From Dehalococcoidia bacterium (GTDB lineage: Bacteria > Chloroflexota > Dehalococcoidia > Lucifugimonadales > Australimonadaceae): a stretch of DNA of 64,000 nucleotides. Of the stretch, positions 44,803-54,430 are shown piece after piece (position 1 is the first letter of the stretch; each line of letters starts with the position of its first letter). Position numbers and translations under genes: made by a program. The stretch lies in contig JAKUPZ010000004.1 in assembly GCA_022449765.1 (NCBI GenBank), forward strand, positions 1-64,000. Reading direction: 5' to 3'. The notes beneath the pieces are model-generated. The model was not told the origin of the DNA. It made no database searches and was given only the letters and a program-made list of their open reading frames with translations.

Positions 44803-45890
44803 CTAAGAGAGTGATTCACTACTGGAACCATGGCGGATAGATCAACATGAGATTGCAACGCCTCATTTACGCTTGCTAATGGATATTGATGCGTAATCAT
44901 TTTTTCAATAGGTACGTCAATACGTGATTGCATAAGCCTCATTGAGCGAATTATATTTTCAACTTTAGACCCAACCACTCCAGCTACAATAAGATCCTTT
45001 GATGCAATTGCAGATGGATCCATTTCTACACTTAATGGCAATATCAGCCCAATAACTAGGTATTTACCCCCGTAACGAACCATTTGCAAGCCCTCATGTA
45101 CCGAGGTTTTAGCTCCTGAAGCTTCAATTACCATATCTGGACCACGCCCAGTAATTTTTTTTATTTTCTCTATCCTTGAGTCAGGAGTTGGGTAATCTGC
45201 CAAATCAATGGTCTCGTCCGCGCCAAGTTCTTTAGCCAAATCTAGTCGATGTGAAGGACTACCAATCATAATTACATGGGCAGCACCTCTAATTCTAGAC
45301 TGGATAAGTGCGCCCATTCCGATGGGGCCAGATCCTTGTATTACGACTGTGTCTCCTGGGTCAGGTCCGTTGATTTTTCTTAGACCACTCATCGTTGTGT
45401 GATTACCTATGACTGACATCAACGCGCGCTCTGTCGTCATTTCATCAGGTACCCTGATCACGGCAGGATTTGGATCCAAAAGCAAATATTGCCCGAAACC
45501 GCCTCTAAGCATAGTGCCCGATGAAGGATCCACATGTGAGTTTCCATAGTGGATATTATTTGTGCATCTCAACCCCATAAGACAATTGAAGCAATGACCG
45601 CATGGAGCTGAATGGAAAAGGATTCGATCTCCTTCGTGAAGCTTCTCTCCCAAAATATCTGTTACTACATCGGATCCCATTGCTGCTACTTCGCCTATAT
45701 TTTCGTGACCCCAAATAATTGGGTTAGGGGCTTTCGGGTTGTACCAGTTATGCGCATCTGTCCCGCAGACCGCCGCCATATTCATTTTGACTAAAATATT
45801 CTGTGATCCCACTTCTGGAAGTGAGAATTCTTGAATTTCTAAAGGCAACTCTGCGCCCACAAAAACCGCAGCTAAGCATTTTTCAGTCAT
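44799..45890 (-). CDS. Zinc-dependent alcohol dehydrogenase (MDR)
   Basis: A 363-residue medium-chain dehydrogenase. Catalytic-zinc motif AAVCGTDAH with IIWGHENIGEV, structural-zinc cluster CGHCFNCLMGLRC, and nucleotide loop VVIQGSGPIGMGALIQ. Close relatives include sorbitol/threonine-type dehydrogenases; substrate unknown. The tail overlaps the binding-fold gene by four bases (convergent). AAAGGAG lies before the ATG. Confidence 0.92.
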   Translation of the reverse strand: MTEKCLAAVFVGAELPLEIQEFSLPEVGSQNILVKMNMAAVCGTDAHNWYNPKAPNPIIWGHENIGEVAAMGSDVVTDILGEKLHEGDRILFHSAPCGHCFNCLMGLRCTNNIHYGNSHVDPSSGTMLRGGFGQYLLLDPNPAVIRVPDEMTTERALMSVIGNHTTMSGLRKINGPDPGDTVVIQGSGPIGMGALIQSRIRGAAHVIMIGSPSHRLDLAKELGADETIDLADYPTPDSRIEKIKKITGRGPDMVIEASGAKTSVHEGLQMVRYGGKYLVIGLILPLSVEMDPSAIASKDLIVAGVVGSKVENIIRSMRLMQSRIDVPIEKMITHQYPLASVNEALQSHVDLSAMVPVVNHSLS

Positions 45891-45945
45891 TGAATACTCC
45901 TTTACGAAAAGTGAGTCTAGACAGATCCATCATGGTCGTCAAACG

Positions 45946-45974
45946 TTGCGGTAAACACTTTACGCGCATAACAT
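45946..45974 (+). promoter_or_regulatory. Possible sigma70 promoter of the amidohydrolase-acyl-CoA synthetase unit
   Basis: TTGCGG (45946-45951), a 17-base spacer, and TAACAT (45969-45974) lie in the divergent gap between the alcohol dehydrogenase and the amidohydrolase. The ATG 45992 follows with GGAGG in the leader. Confidence 0.4.
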
Positions 45975-45991
45975 CCGGTTTGGAGGACAAT

Positions 45992-47074
45992 ATGGAATTC
46001 AAAGACATAGATCTCGTAGATTCTGATGGGCATATAATCGAATCCATTGCAGAGCTTGCTGAATTTGGTGACGCATCCGTGAAAAATGTTGCTCTCGACA
46101 GGAAATCGATCAGGGCGACTGTATGGCCATCTCTTGATGGAGTACATGTCCACAACAACACACGACTCGAAGCCAATAATAAAAAAAACAGGCAACACGC
46201 CAGTGAAGCCCGCCCCGGTTCGGCTGAAGATTGGCAAGGGCTACTAAACAAAAGCGGAATGAACCACACTGTTCTATACCCATCGCTGGGGCTTTCGCAT
46301 GGGGTTATTCGAGATATTGAGTACGTAACGTCCCTCTCAAGAGCCTTCAACGATTATGTTGCAGAAAAATATGCCAAGGTTGACTCAAGGCTCCATCCGG
46401 TGGCACTAATTCCTATGCAAGAACCTGAAGCAGGAGCAGCTGAGCTGCGAAGAGCAGTGAAAGAATTAGGACTTATCGGGAGTATGATTCCCGCAGCCGG
46501 GCTTCCTATGAAATCCGACTTGGGCCACCCTCTGCATTGGCCCATATATAAGGCAGCTGAAGAGTTAGATTGTGTTTTAGCGTTCCACGGTGCTTCGAAT
46601 TCTGGACTTGGTCTCGACACCTTTATGGTTCCTGGATCTTCCCAAACCTTGCATCATCCTCTCGCGCTCATAATTGCTTGCACCTCAATGATCTACAATG
46701 GTGTATTCGAGCAATTCCCTAACCTAAGAGTAGCGTTCTTGGAGGGCGGGTGCGCCTGGCTCGTTCTGTTACTTGATCGTATGGAACGAAACCAAGAAGC
46801 ATTCGGTGTTTTCCATGATTGGCCAATACTTCGTTATCTTCAAGAAGGTCGCATAATGATAGGCTGCGAAGGTAATGACCCAAGCTTGCCTTATCTAGTA
46901 GAGCGCGTCGGGGCAATCCCTTTTGCCTATTCATCAGACTACCCACATGAAGTTGATTACCCAAGTGCCATGCATGAAGTTGAGGAAACATTACAAAGTA
47001 ACTTGCTAGATGATGAGGCCAAGCGTGCAATTCTTGGTGACAATGCACGGCGTTTTTATAAATTGCCTAAGTAG
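45992..47074 (+). CDS. Amidohydrolase-2 family protein (copy B)
   Basis: A 360-residue ACMSD-like amidohydrolase. I start it at the ATG 45992 (TGGAGGACAAT upstream; protein MEFKDIDLVDSDGHIIES); the frame is open 189 bases further but that part lacks a ribosome-binding site and overlaps the divergent gene. Metal-site motifs: DSDGHI (Asp12, His14), LAFHGAS and SSDYPHEVDYP. It lies 11 bases before an acyl-CoA synthetase. Closer to copies C and D than to A. Confidence 0.85.
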   Translation: MEFKDIDLVDSDGHIIESIAELAEFGDASVKNVALDRKSIRATVWPSLDGVHVHNNTRLEANNKKNRQHASEARPGSAEDWQGLLNKSGMNHTVLYPSLGLSHGVIRDIEYVTSLSRAFNDYVAEKYAKVDSRLHPVALIPMQEPEAGAAELRRAVKELGLIGSMIPAAGLPMKSDLGHPLHWPIYKAAEELDCVLAFHGASNSGLGLDTFMVPGSSQTLHHPLALIIACTSMIYNGVFEQFPNLRVAFLEGGCAWLVLLLDRMERNQEAFGVFHDWPILRYLQEGRIMIGCEGNDPSLPYLVERVGAIPFAYSSDYPHEVDYPSAMHEVEETLQSNLLDDEAKRAILGDNARRFYKLPK

Positions 47075-47085
47075 AAAGGATAAAG

Positions 47086-48987
47086 ATGGAAGTAATCAAT
47101 CCTGTAATAAAAAATAAATTAAAAGAAGGAACCGAGAACCCTGAATCTTTCTGGGATCAAGCTGCTAGAGAATTGCCTTGGCTCAAGACTTGGGATCAAG
47201 TATTCGAGTACGACTACCCAACGTTCAATTGGTTTATAGGCGCAAAAACAAATCTTTCCTATATGTGCATTGATCACCATATTAATCAAGGACGGGGTGG
47301 TCACACGGCTTTTATTTACGCAAATGAACTAGGCCAGAGAGAGCAAATCACTTATGCCCAATTAAAGCGTGCCGTTGAAAAAGCTGCAGCTGCGCTTAGA
47401 GGCCTTGGTATTGGCAAAGGCGATAGGCTTACTATATACATGCCAAATACTCTTGAGACAGTGATACTCATGCTGGCTACAGTTCGGATTGGAGCTATTC
47501 ATTCGGTAGTTTTTGCAGGTTTTGGTGCACCAGCTCTTGCTGATCGAATTAAAGCAAGCGGGTCAAAAGCCGTATTCAGTGCAGATATTGCTTACCGCAA
47601 GGGATCTGAAGTACAACTAAAAAGCATTGTCGACGATGCAATTGACTTGGGATGCGATTCCGTTGAACGCCAAGTAGTACTTAAACGGCATGCAGAAACA
47701 CCCATGCGTGAAGGTATAGATATCTCGTGGCAAGACTTTCTCCTTCTAGGGGAGGGGCATAGCGGTAATTACGAACCAATGGAAGCCAACGATCCTGCGT
47801 ATATCCTCGCTACTTCAGGAACGACTGCAACTCCTAAATTAGCAGTACATACACACGGAGGCTACCCTGTAGGAGTTTATAGCCAAGGCAAATGGTGCTT
47901 CGGGCTAAATCATGATGATATCTGGTGGGCAACGTCGGATTTGGGATGGGCCGTTGGGCATAGTTACATAGTTTATGGCCCGCTATTATTCGGTGCTACA
48001 TCCATTGTATATGAGGGGGCATTGGATCACCCGGGGCCAGATGTTTTCTGGAAGTTATCAGAGGAATTCAGCCTCACGGGAATCTTTACATCCCCAACTG
48101 CAGTCCGATTATTAATGAAATTTGGTGAAGAGCCTGCAAAAGGTTTCGATATATCTGCGTTAAAGAGAATTGTCTGTGCTGGGGAAGTATTAAATCCTCC
48201 CGCATGGGAATGGCTGCAAAAAAGAGTACTCGAGGATCGCATACCTGTTATTGATAACTGGTGGCAAACTGAAACTGGGGCACCAGTTATCGGAAATCCT
48301 TACGGTATAAGTATGCTCCCTCAAAAGCCAGGATCAGCCGGCATTCCACTCCCGGGAATGGACCTTGCGGTAATGACACCAGAAGGGCAATTATGTGAGC
48401 CTGGAGAGAAAGGGATTCTTGTTTTAAAGCACCCGTTCCCTAATTTGACTCCTACTCTTTGGGGCGAACCAGCCAGGTACGGGACTGACTATTGGGAGCG
48501 AATTCATGGAGTGTATTTTACTGGAGACTTGGCCGAATTAGATGAAGATGGTTACGTCTGGTTTTCCGGGCGCGCCGACGAAGTCATTAAAATAGCAGCG
48601 CATAGGATAGGGACTATCGAAGTAGAATCAGCTTTCCTGAGGCACGATGACGTTGCCGAAGCAGGAGTAACTGGGCGTCCTGATGATCTACGTGGTGAGG
48701 TCATATCCAGCTTTATCGTACTCAAAGAAGGGCGCAAAGCCAGTGACAACCTTCGAAAAGCCCTTATTGAAACGGTAAGAACAGAATTAGGGCCTTTTGC
48801 TGTCATAGGAGAGGTGAATTTTGTCAAAATGCTCCCAAAAACTAGGTCTGGGAAAATAATGCGTCGAGTACTAAAAGCTGTAACGTTAAATACAGATCCA
48901 GGCGACATCACAACAATTGAAGATGAAGGCAGTGTCGATGAAGCTCGATTAGCTTGGCAGGAAATAAAAGGCGAGATTGAGCGCTGA
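47086..48987 (+). CDS. Acyl-CoA synthetase (acetyl-/propionyl-CoA synthetase family)
   Basis: A 633-residue AMP-forming ligase. Motifs: ATSGTTATPKLAVHTHGG (phosphate loop), WWQTETGAPV, FTGDLAELDEDGYVWFSGRADEVIK and the C-terminal catalytic-Lys segment KTRSGKIMRR. The overall pattern is AcsA-like, meaning a short-chain acid such as acetate or propionate, or a related acid supplied by the neighbouring enzymes, is joined to CoA. The mutase upstream also acts on acyl-CoA esters. GAAAGG precedes the ATG; the SDR gene follows 11 bases after the stop. Confidence 0.9.
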   Translation: MEVINPVIKNKLKEGTENPESFWDQAARELPWLKTWDQVFEYDYPTFNWFIGAKTNLSYMCIDHHINQGRGGHTAFIYANELGQREQITYAQLKRAVEKAAAALRGLGIGKGDRLTIYMPNTLETVILMLATVRIGAIHSVVFAGFGAPALADRIKASGSKAVFSADIAYRKGSEVQLKSIVDDAIDLGCDSVERQVVLKRHAETPMREGIDISWQDFLLLGEGHSGNYEPMEANDPAYILATSGTTATPKLAVHTHGGYPVGVYSQGKWCFGLNHDDIWWATSDLGWAVGHSYIVYGPLLFGATSIVYEGALDHPGPDVFWKLSEEFSLTGIFTSPTAVRLLMKFGEEPAKGFDISALKRIVCAGEVLNPPAWEWLQKRVLEDRIPVIDNWWQTETGAPVIGNPYGISMLPQKPGSAGIPLPGMDLAVMTPEGQLCEPGEKGILVLKHPFPNLTPTLWGEPARYGTDYWERIHGVYFTGDLAELDEDGYVWFSGRADEVIKIAAHRIGTIEVESAFLRHDDVAEAGVTGRPDDLRGEVISSFIVLKEGRKASDNLRKALIETVRTELGPFAVIGEVNFVKMLPKTRSGKIMRRVLKAVTLNTDPGDITTIEDEGSVDEARLAWQEIKGEIER

Positions 48988-48997
48988 GGAGGATGGA

Positions 48998-49777
48998 ATG
49001 CTGGAAGGCAAAGTAGCTGTAGTCACTGGAAGCGGGCCCAACATCGGAGGAGAAATTGCGCGGACCTTAGCACAGCATGGAGCTAAAGTCGTCTGCGTAG
49101 ATTTTCTAGATGATCGAGCTGCAGTAGCTGCGGCCTCTATTAAGGAAGCTGGAGGGGAAGCTATTAGCATTAGTGCAGATATCTCTACACCCGTAGGAGT
49201 AGGCGACGTCTTCCTCGCTGCCGATAAAGCATTCGGCAGAGTAGATATTCTAGTAAATAATGCTGCAGTAAATAATGAGGCAGGAATCCTAGACGTGGAA
49301 TATGAAAAATGGAAATGGGTACAATCCGTAATTATGGACGGTACTATGCTCTGCAGTCAGCAAGCAGCACGAAGAATGGTTGATCAAGGCGAAGGAGGTG
49401 CAATAGTGAACACAGCCTCGACCACAGGGCATCGGGGTAAAGCAGGATTTATTAGTTACTCAGCGTCAAAGGGTGCCGTTTTGCAAATGACTCGGACCAT
49501 GGCTGTCCAGCTTGCGCCTTATGGTATTAGGGTCAACTCAATCACACCTACTCAGACAGGCGACTCACGTGGTACAACCCCTGGGGGATCAACTGCTCCG
49601 AGAGCTGCAAAACCTAAAAATATACCACTGGGAAGGTGGGGCGATCCTTCAGACCAAGCTCAAGCAGTACTTTACCTAGCCTCTCCAATGTCTGCATACG
49701 TAACTGGTGAAAACATTAATGTAGATGGCGGATTATTGGCTCTATTCCCATCGGAGCGAGATCCCGGGCAAACTTAA
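48998..49777 (+). CDS. Short-chain dehydrogenase/reductase
   Basis: A 259-residue classical SDR. Cofactor loop VTGSGPNIGGEIA, NNAAVNNEAG, and catalytic Ser/Tyr-Lys in TASTTGHRG and SYSASKGA. The C-terminus YVTGENINVDGGLL is typical. The ATG 48998 follows TGAGGAGG; I reject the slightly longer frame from 48977, which would overlap the synthetase. Substrate unknown. It converges on the Pht5-like gene with three bases between the stops. Confidence 0.92.
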   Translation: MLEGKVAVVTGSGPNIGGEIARTLAQHGAKVVCVDFLDDRAAVAAASIKEAGGEAISISADISTPVGVGDVFLAADKAFGRVDILVNNAAVNNEAGILDVEYEKWKWVQSVIMDGTMLCSQQAARRMVDQGEGGAIVNTASTTGHRGKAGFISYSASKGAVLQMTRTMAVQLAPYGIRVNSITPTQTGDSRGTTPGGSTAPRAAKPKNIPLGRWGDPSDQAQAVLYLASPMSAYVTGENINVDGGLLALFPSERDPGQT

Positions 49778-49780
49778 AAT

Positions 49781-50695
49781 TTAGACAAAAAGATCTTCTA
49801 GAGCCCAATTCTTATGAATCGAACCCGTCCTATATAAAGAATCTACGAGTTCTTGGACTGAAGAACCGTGAATATCTAAGCCTTGATTCCTTGGGAATAG
49901 TCCTAATTTTCTGAGTATTCCTACTTCAAGTCCCTGGTGAATAGCCTCATCAGGCTCTTCAGTCATATATATCTCAGTTGCGCTATCCATGGCACGACAA
50001 ACAGCTTCAGCTAATCCGGGATTCAATTGGTGAGATTCTTCCTTTATCACTATCAGTGTATTTATAGGAAATCTATTCTTTTTTGCATTGTATTGCTTGA
50101 TCAAAGGGTAAGGGTCTTCCACCAAAAATTTTACTGAGTCATCAAGAGTCGCATTGCCCCCTGCTACAACTAAGGCATCAATTTTCCCTTCAATTAGCTT
50201 CTGCTCTAAATCAATGGTTTTTTCGCGAAGGAACGCAGGTGGCTTTAAATAGGAAACCCCTGCTAGGGAATCATTTTCACCTTCGACCCAAGTTATTTTT
50301 TCCAAGTTTACGTCATACTCAGAAGCAAGTACTGACCTTAGCCAGACTGCAGGATTTGAAGAAAAGCCTAAAGGAACTCCTATTCTTTTACCTTCGAGGT
50401 CTTTAGGTGTCTCGATACCAGATTTTTTATTTACCGTTACACCTGTCAAAGGGAAAAAAAGATTAGGGAAAATGGGAAGCCCAAATAGCTTTACTCCACT
50501 ATCTTTTGCAATGATGAAATTCCCTAGTGTCAATTCGCCCACATCATACGGGCGGGTCGTAACCATTGCAGGGAAAATCGGGGCAGGTGCGGGGCCAGCG
50601 TCAATTATTTCTACATCAAAATTTTCAACCTGAACTTTACCACTAATTAAGTGTCTAGTTTCTAATCGGTTACCTACTGCTACTGTAATCGCCAT
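49781..50695 (-). CDS. 4,5-dihydroxyphthalate decarboxylase-like protein (Pht5-like, copy 2)
   Basis: A 304-residue cytosolic protein of the periplasmic-binding fold, no signal peptide. Its layout matches Pht5-like proteins: a short N-terminal strand, DVGELTLGNFIIAKDSGV, IPIFPNLFFPLT-type segment, ETPKDLEGKRIGVP, and a C-terminal ALEDLFV. Pht5 decarboxylates 4,5-dihydroxyphthalate to protocatechuate, but the family is broad and often over-annotated. It is the last gene of a six-gene operon; its ATG overlaps the cupin stop by one base. Confidence 0.7.
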   Translation of the reverse strand: MAITVAVGNRLETRHLISGKVQVENFDVEIIDAGPAPAPIFPAMVTTRPYDVGELTLGNFIIAKDSGVKLFGLPIFPNLFFPLTGVTVNKKSGIETPKDLEGKRIGVPLGFSSNPAVWLRSVLASEYDVNLEKITWVEGENDSLAGVSYLKPPAFLREKTIDLEQKLIEGKIDALVVAGGNATLDDSVKFLVEDPYPLIKQYNAKKNRFPINTLIVIKEESHQLNPGLAEAVCRAMDSATEIYMTEEPDEAIHQGLEVGILRKLGLFPRNQGLDIHGSSVQELVDSLYRTGSIHKNWALEDLFV

Positions 50696-51282
50696 TATTT
50701 CCTCGTAGTTCGCGCATCATGAGCAGAAAAAGATCTACTACGTCCACTTTTAACGTCATACCGATGTCGAATAATATTAGTTAAATCCATGCTTGTAATC
50801 CGCACATAGATGGTCTCAGTTTCGCTTGAGCCCTGTGTACTGTGTATTTCGCCGGGTAGGAAATAGTGGGCATTACCAGGAAGCTGTTCAATTGTTTGAG
50901 TAGTTTGCAAGGAAGGCATTTCACTACGGTCATCTGAGTAGCGGTAAGCGTAGCGGGTCTGTGTATTTGAGCCTTGCTGTACTCCATATACCACAAAGCA
51001 GGCTCCATGGTCATGAGGCGACGGCACAGTCTTTTTTGCTGCTGGTTGCCGATATGCAAGTATCATGAATCCTGCATCAGGATGGCCTAATTCTTCGTCC
51101 TTATATATTTCATACGTCCCGTTTTCCTCACCGAACTTGTCGCTATTAAGTGGCCAGCCTGCATCAAAGCCTTTCTCAACAATCTGCGCAATCAAGTGAG
51201 CTTGCTCGCGAGGATCTAAAGAGTTTTGAAATACCGACCGAATTTCTTCAATTAGTTGTTCTTCAGTGTACGTTATGCTCAT
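50695..51282 (-). CDS. Cysteine-dioxygenase-like cupin
   Basis: A 195-residue single-cupin protein. The metal triad looks complete: SPHDHGACFVVYGVQQG (H-x-H) and GEIHSTQGSSE (third His). This is the pattern of thiol dioxygenase-like cupins and of related iron proteins. N-terminal ~60 residues are helical and unusual. It is sandwiched between two Pht5-like genes with one-base or few-base junctions (start 51282, AAAGGTTC upstream). Probably an iron-dependent oxygenase; substrate unknown. Confidence 0.75.
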   Translation of the reverse strand: MSITYTEEQLIEEIRSVFQNSLDPREQAHLIAQIVEKGFDAGWPLNSDKFGEENGTYEIYKDEELGHPDAGFMILAYRQPAAKKTVPSPHDHGACFVVYGVQQGSNTQTRYAYRYSDDRSEMPSLQTTQTIEQLPGNAHYFLPGEIHSTQGSSETETIYVRITSMDLTNIIRHRYDVKSGRSRSFSAHDARTTRK

Positions 51283-51288
51283 GAACCT

Positions 51289-52257
51289 TTAGCTTTTCAA
51301 AGTCGTTTCAAAAAATAAATCATCAACACTCATTTTATTAGGGATCAGGCCTTGTTCGTATTCATATGAAATAAATCGCTCTAAGTTCGGCCGATTAGCC
51401 TCAACTCCAATAGCCCAAGGATCCCCTCCAAACACATTACGCTCCTCTTCTAGGTAATGACGACCCCATGTCAATCTACTCCAATTTGGATCATCCATGT
51501 ACCTAGTCCATATTTTCTGAGCATTTTGGAATCCTTCCATTACGCTTAACGCAATCCAAGGATGTCTATCTAATACTTCCGTTTTAAGCGCAATTATATG
51601 CATAATTGGATAAAACCCGTTTCGCTTGTAATAATTGATTTCTTCTTTTCGGGGGTCCGAAAATAATCGTCCAACTTCCTGCGCTTGCTCTAAATATGGC
51701 TTGGGCGGCCTAGGTGATAAGTACGCAGATACTTCCCCTTGTACCAATTCTTCGCCTAATGTTTTACCTCTCTCCATCCGTTCCACTGTCACATTAGCGG
51801 GGGGCTCAAAATCGACCGGTTCATCAGCAGTAGTCACCCAATGAACCTGATCTAACGGCACTCCGTATTCGGTTGCAAGATCACCTTTTGCGAGTACTGA
51901 TAATGTAGTTTGAAAAGAACGTAGTGCAACTTTTTTCCCGATCAAATCTTTTGGTTCTTTGATTCCAAGCTGCGTATTGATATACATCTGAGACTGACTG
52001 AATAATCTACGAGGGAATATGGGGATTGCAGTAAGGGAAACTCCTCGAGCTTTAGCCATAACATATGATCCTAGGGACAATTCGCAAATATCAAATTCTT
52101 GATTTGCGAGCATTCTTTCATGCCTCCTACCGCCGATACCTTCTTGCCCAATAATGAGTAAGTTGAGATCAATACCTTTCATTCCCGCAGTTCCTTCAAT
52201 CCATGGTATGTGGCGCTCGTAATGATCGAGAGCCATGCTTAAGCTAAGGTTACTCAT
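51289..52257 (-). CDS. 4,5-dihydroxyphthalate decarboxylase-like protein (Pht5-like, copy 1)
   Basis: A 322-residue member of the same family. Key features: LSMALDHYERHIPW at the start, FDICELSLGSYVMAKARG, IPIFPRRLFSQSQMYIN, GIKEPKDLIGKKVALRSFQ, and MSVDDLFFETTL at the end. These agree closely with proteins annotated as 4,5-dihydroxyphthalate decarboxylase. No export signal. The ATG overlaps the M29-like stop by one base (TAATG). Whether the substrate is the phthalate diol or another aromatic or heteroaromatic acid is inference. Confidence 0.78.
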   Translation of the reverse strand: MSNLSLSMALDHYERHIPWIEGTAGMKGIDLNLLIIGQEGIGGRRHERMLANQEFDICELSLGSYVMAKARGVSLTAIPIFPRRLFSQSQMYINTQLGIKEPKDLIGKKVALRSFQTTLSVLAKGDLATEYGVPLDQVHWVTTADEPVDFEPPANVTVERMERGKTLGEELVQGEVSAYLSPRPPKPYLEQAQEVGRLFSDPRKEEINYYKRNGFYPIMHIIALKTEVLDRHPWIALSVMEGFQNAQKIWTRYMDDPNWSRLTWGRHYLEEERNVFGGDPWAIGVEANRPNLERFISYEYEQGLIPNKMSVDDLFFETTLKS

Positions 52258-53321
52258 TAAAGATTTTCTCCGTATTCTTTTGCCATTAGTTTTATATCTG
52301 GCTCTTCAAGCAAACATGCAGTGCCGTCTTCCCAGAAAGGGACTCCATCAAGTGCAATTGATTGATTTGAAATGTAGGCTGATAAAGAGGACGGAATCCT
52401 GCCTATATGGAAATGCATAACATCAGAATTGCTCTGCTGGCCAGGTTTTTTTTCGGCCTTCGGATGGAACCCTCCATGAAATGAGTCAATTTGGTACGAA
52501 TTCTCAAAACCATATTGATCTACATTTCGATTTAGCAATGATTGAAGTTGTTTTTTAGTCCATATCGTATTACCAGAAGGATCGTCGCGTTGGTTAGATC
52601 TAGTGCTTTCTTCATCCCAATCTATTCGCTGTAGCCGATTGTCCATAACTGATAAAAACATCGGGCTTTGGAAGGCATTCCTATCAGCCATTCCAGGATG
52701 GTCAAAGGCAATTACTCCCGCTGCATCGGCGCTTCCTACTGGTGCATATACTTCTCCGGGAAACACACGCTCAGTTCTACTAAGTTCAGCATCTTGAACA
52801 AAAAACGCGTCAGCAACTTCGCTTGCAGAAGCAACGCGACCAGCAATATCTGTGCCTTGCGGAGTTGTTATTCTATAAGTTTGTGCAGTTTGCGTAATTT
52901 CTTCTATCTTCCCTGCCAATGCCATAACAAGGCGCCAATCAAAAAGTGAATGCGCTGTTGCAATTGCTTCAGGAGTGCGAATTCGATTGTTTACGCGTGT
53001 CAAAGATGCATGATTATTATCTGTTAAATAATTAAGTAGTAATACTCGATTGAAAGCACCATTAAGTATTAATTTGTCGGCTGCTAAAATTTCAGAAAAC
53101 TCCCTAGATTGTAGTTGCTTTTCTGAATTAATAGGCTCTGTCCATAAGGAGATTGGCTTTCCTCCTGCATTTGTAATTGCTTCTTCAATTAAATCAATGA
53201 GCGAGGAATCCATAGTCCCTCGCTCATTGATTAATAGAACATTTTCGCCTTTTTGGACTGAAACACAGTGATTAACGAGATTGGAAACTCCGTTTAAAAT
53301 CCTTGTCGTTTCATCTGCCAT
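52257..53321 (-). CDS. M29-aminopeptidase-fold metalloenzyme, possibly NicX-like dioxygenase
   Basis: A 354-residue protein with the N-terminal shape of M29 (AmpS/aminopeptidase T) proteins: NCVSVQKGENVLLI-type start, then LIEEAITNAGGKPISL. Later RVFPGEVYAPVGSADAAG matches the FP-GE metal-site region, and SFHGGFHPKA and MHFHIGRIPSS carry further His. The same fold serves 2,5-dihydroxypyridine 5,6-dioxygenase (NicX). Its place between amidohydrolases and Pht5-like genes favours a catabolic (hetero)aromatic role over peptide cleavage, but this is inference. Confidence 0.65.
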   Translation of the reverse strand: MADETTRILNGVSNLVNHCVSVQKGENVLLINERGTMDSSLIDLIEEAITNAGGKPISLWTEPINSEKQLQSREFSEILAADKLILNGAFNRVLLLNYLTDNNHASLTRVNNRIRTPEAIATAHSLFDWRLVMALAGKIEEITQTAQTYRITTPQGTDIAGRVASASEVADAFFVQDAELSRTERVFPGEVYAPVGSADAAGVIAFDHPGMADRNAFQSPMFLSVMDNRLQRIDWDEESTRSNQRDDPSGNTIWTKKQLQSLLNRNVDQYGFENSYQIDSFHGGFHPKAEKKPGQQSNSDVMHFHIGRIPSSLSAYISNQSIALDGVPFWEDGTACLLEEPDIKLMAKEYGENL

Positions 53322-53327
53322 AATTCC

Positions 53328-54422
53328 CTAACCTAGTCGATAGAAACGCTCGGCGTTTCTATACAAAATCGCGGCCTTATCAGAAGAAGTAAGGTCAGGA
53401 TTATCTCGAAGCTCACTAATTTCTTCTTTGCATGTTTGATGATTCACTTCATGCGGAAAGTCAGAAGAAAATAAAAATGGTTTATTCCCTGCTACTTTTA
53501 CAGCAAAAGGAAGCGTCAGTTCATCACCTTCCACTCCTACAAAAATCCTGTCTTCGTCTACATTCCGTAAAATGTAATCGGTAACAGATTCGCCTTTATT
53601 CATTTGCAGAAATCGGCGCTCAGGGTCATATTGAATATGGCTGTCCCATGAACGCTGAAACCTTTCTAGGCAACCAACAAACCATGCTGCACCTGCCTCA
53701 AGGAAACCAAATCTGGCATTCGGATACTTATCCAATACTCCATTGAAGACAATACCGGCAAAGTTCACCATTTGCCCGAAGGGATGACCCAATGCGTTTA
53801 CCGCAGCATACGGGCTCATATCATCAAGACCCATGTGGTCATGAACGCCGCCATGAATTCCTATTGCGCAACCTAACCTGTCAGCCTCTTCGTAGATAGG
53901 CCAGTATTTGGGGTCACCAAGATGGTTTTGCAATTGCAATGCACCGGTACCTGGCAACATGGCTCCAGTGAAACCCAATTCTTCAACGATCCTTCTAAGT
54001 TCAATGACAGCCTCTGCAGGTTCTTGCAATGGAATAAGCCCCGCAGCTTGGAACCTTGAATCTTTACTTACGTATTCATCGTAGACCCAATTGTTGTACG
54101 CACGTGCAAGTTCTATGGCCCAATCCCGACTTACAACCCTACCAAAAGCCAGTCCATTCGATGTGTAAAGAACAGTTTTATCAACTCCGACATCTTGTAA
54201 AAAATCGACCCATCCTTCTCTACCAACCTGGGCAAATGCTCCTTCAGGTAAGAAATGCTTATTGGCTGCATGTAAATGGTCGTTTGGAGGAAAAGGACCT
54301 CTGGTCGTTACAAAACTTCTGTCTTTGTATTCATCAGGCATTCGATCCCAAATAGCCTGATGGTCTTCAACCAAATGACCATCCCCATCAATAACTCTTT
54401 CAATATTCTCGGTAGTCATCAT
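53328..54422 (-). CDS. Amidohydrolase-2 family protein (copy C)
   Basis: A 364-residue ACMSD-like amidohydrolase. Motifs VIDGDGHLVED (D-x-H), AIGIHGGVHD, and SSDFPHEVNHQ. It is closely related to the next gene upstream, with most motifs and the spacing the same, so the two are a tandem duplication. Group members perform non-oxidative decarboxylation, hydration (LigJ) or hydrolysis. AAGGAG precedes two adjacent ATG codons. The M29-like gene follows after six bases. Confidence 0.85.
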   Translation of the reverse strand: MMTTENIERVIDGDGHLVEDHQAIWDRMPDEYKDRSFVTTRGPFPPNDHLHAANKHFLPEGAFAQVGREGWVDFLQDVGVDKTVLYTSNGLAFGRVVSRDWAIELARAYNNWVYDEYVSKDSRFQAAGLIPLQEPAEAVIELRRIVEELGFTGAMLPGTGALQLQNHLGDPKYWPIYEEADRLGCAIGIHGGVHDHMGLDDMSPYAAVNALGHPFGQMVNFAGIVFNGVLDKYPNARFGFLEAGAAWFVGCLERFQRSWDSHIQYDPERRFLQMNKGESVTDYILRNVDEDRIFVGVEGDELTLPFAVKVAGNKPFLFSSDFPHEVNHQTCKEEISELRDNPDLTSSDKAAILYRNAERFYRLG

Positions 54423-54430
54423 TTAGCTCC

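Noticed and set aside
45883-46350. 155-codon minus-strand frame over the start of amidohydrolase copy B
   Set aside because: It has no family features and lies opposite a conserved metal-site region.
48552-48911. 119-codon minus-strand frame opposite the acyl-CoA synthetase
   Set aside because: Antisense shadow of the conserved C-terminal domain of the synthetase.
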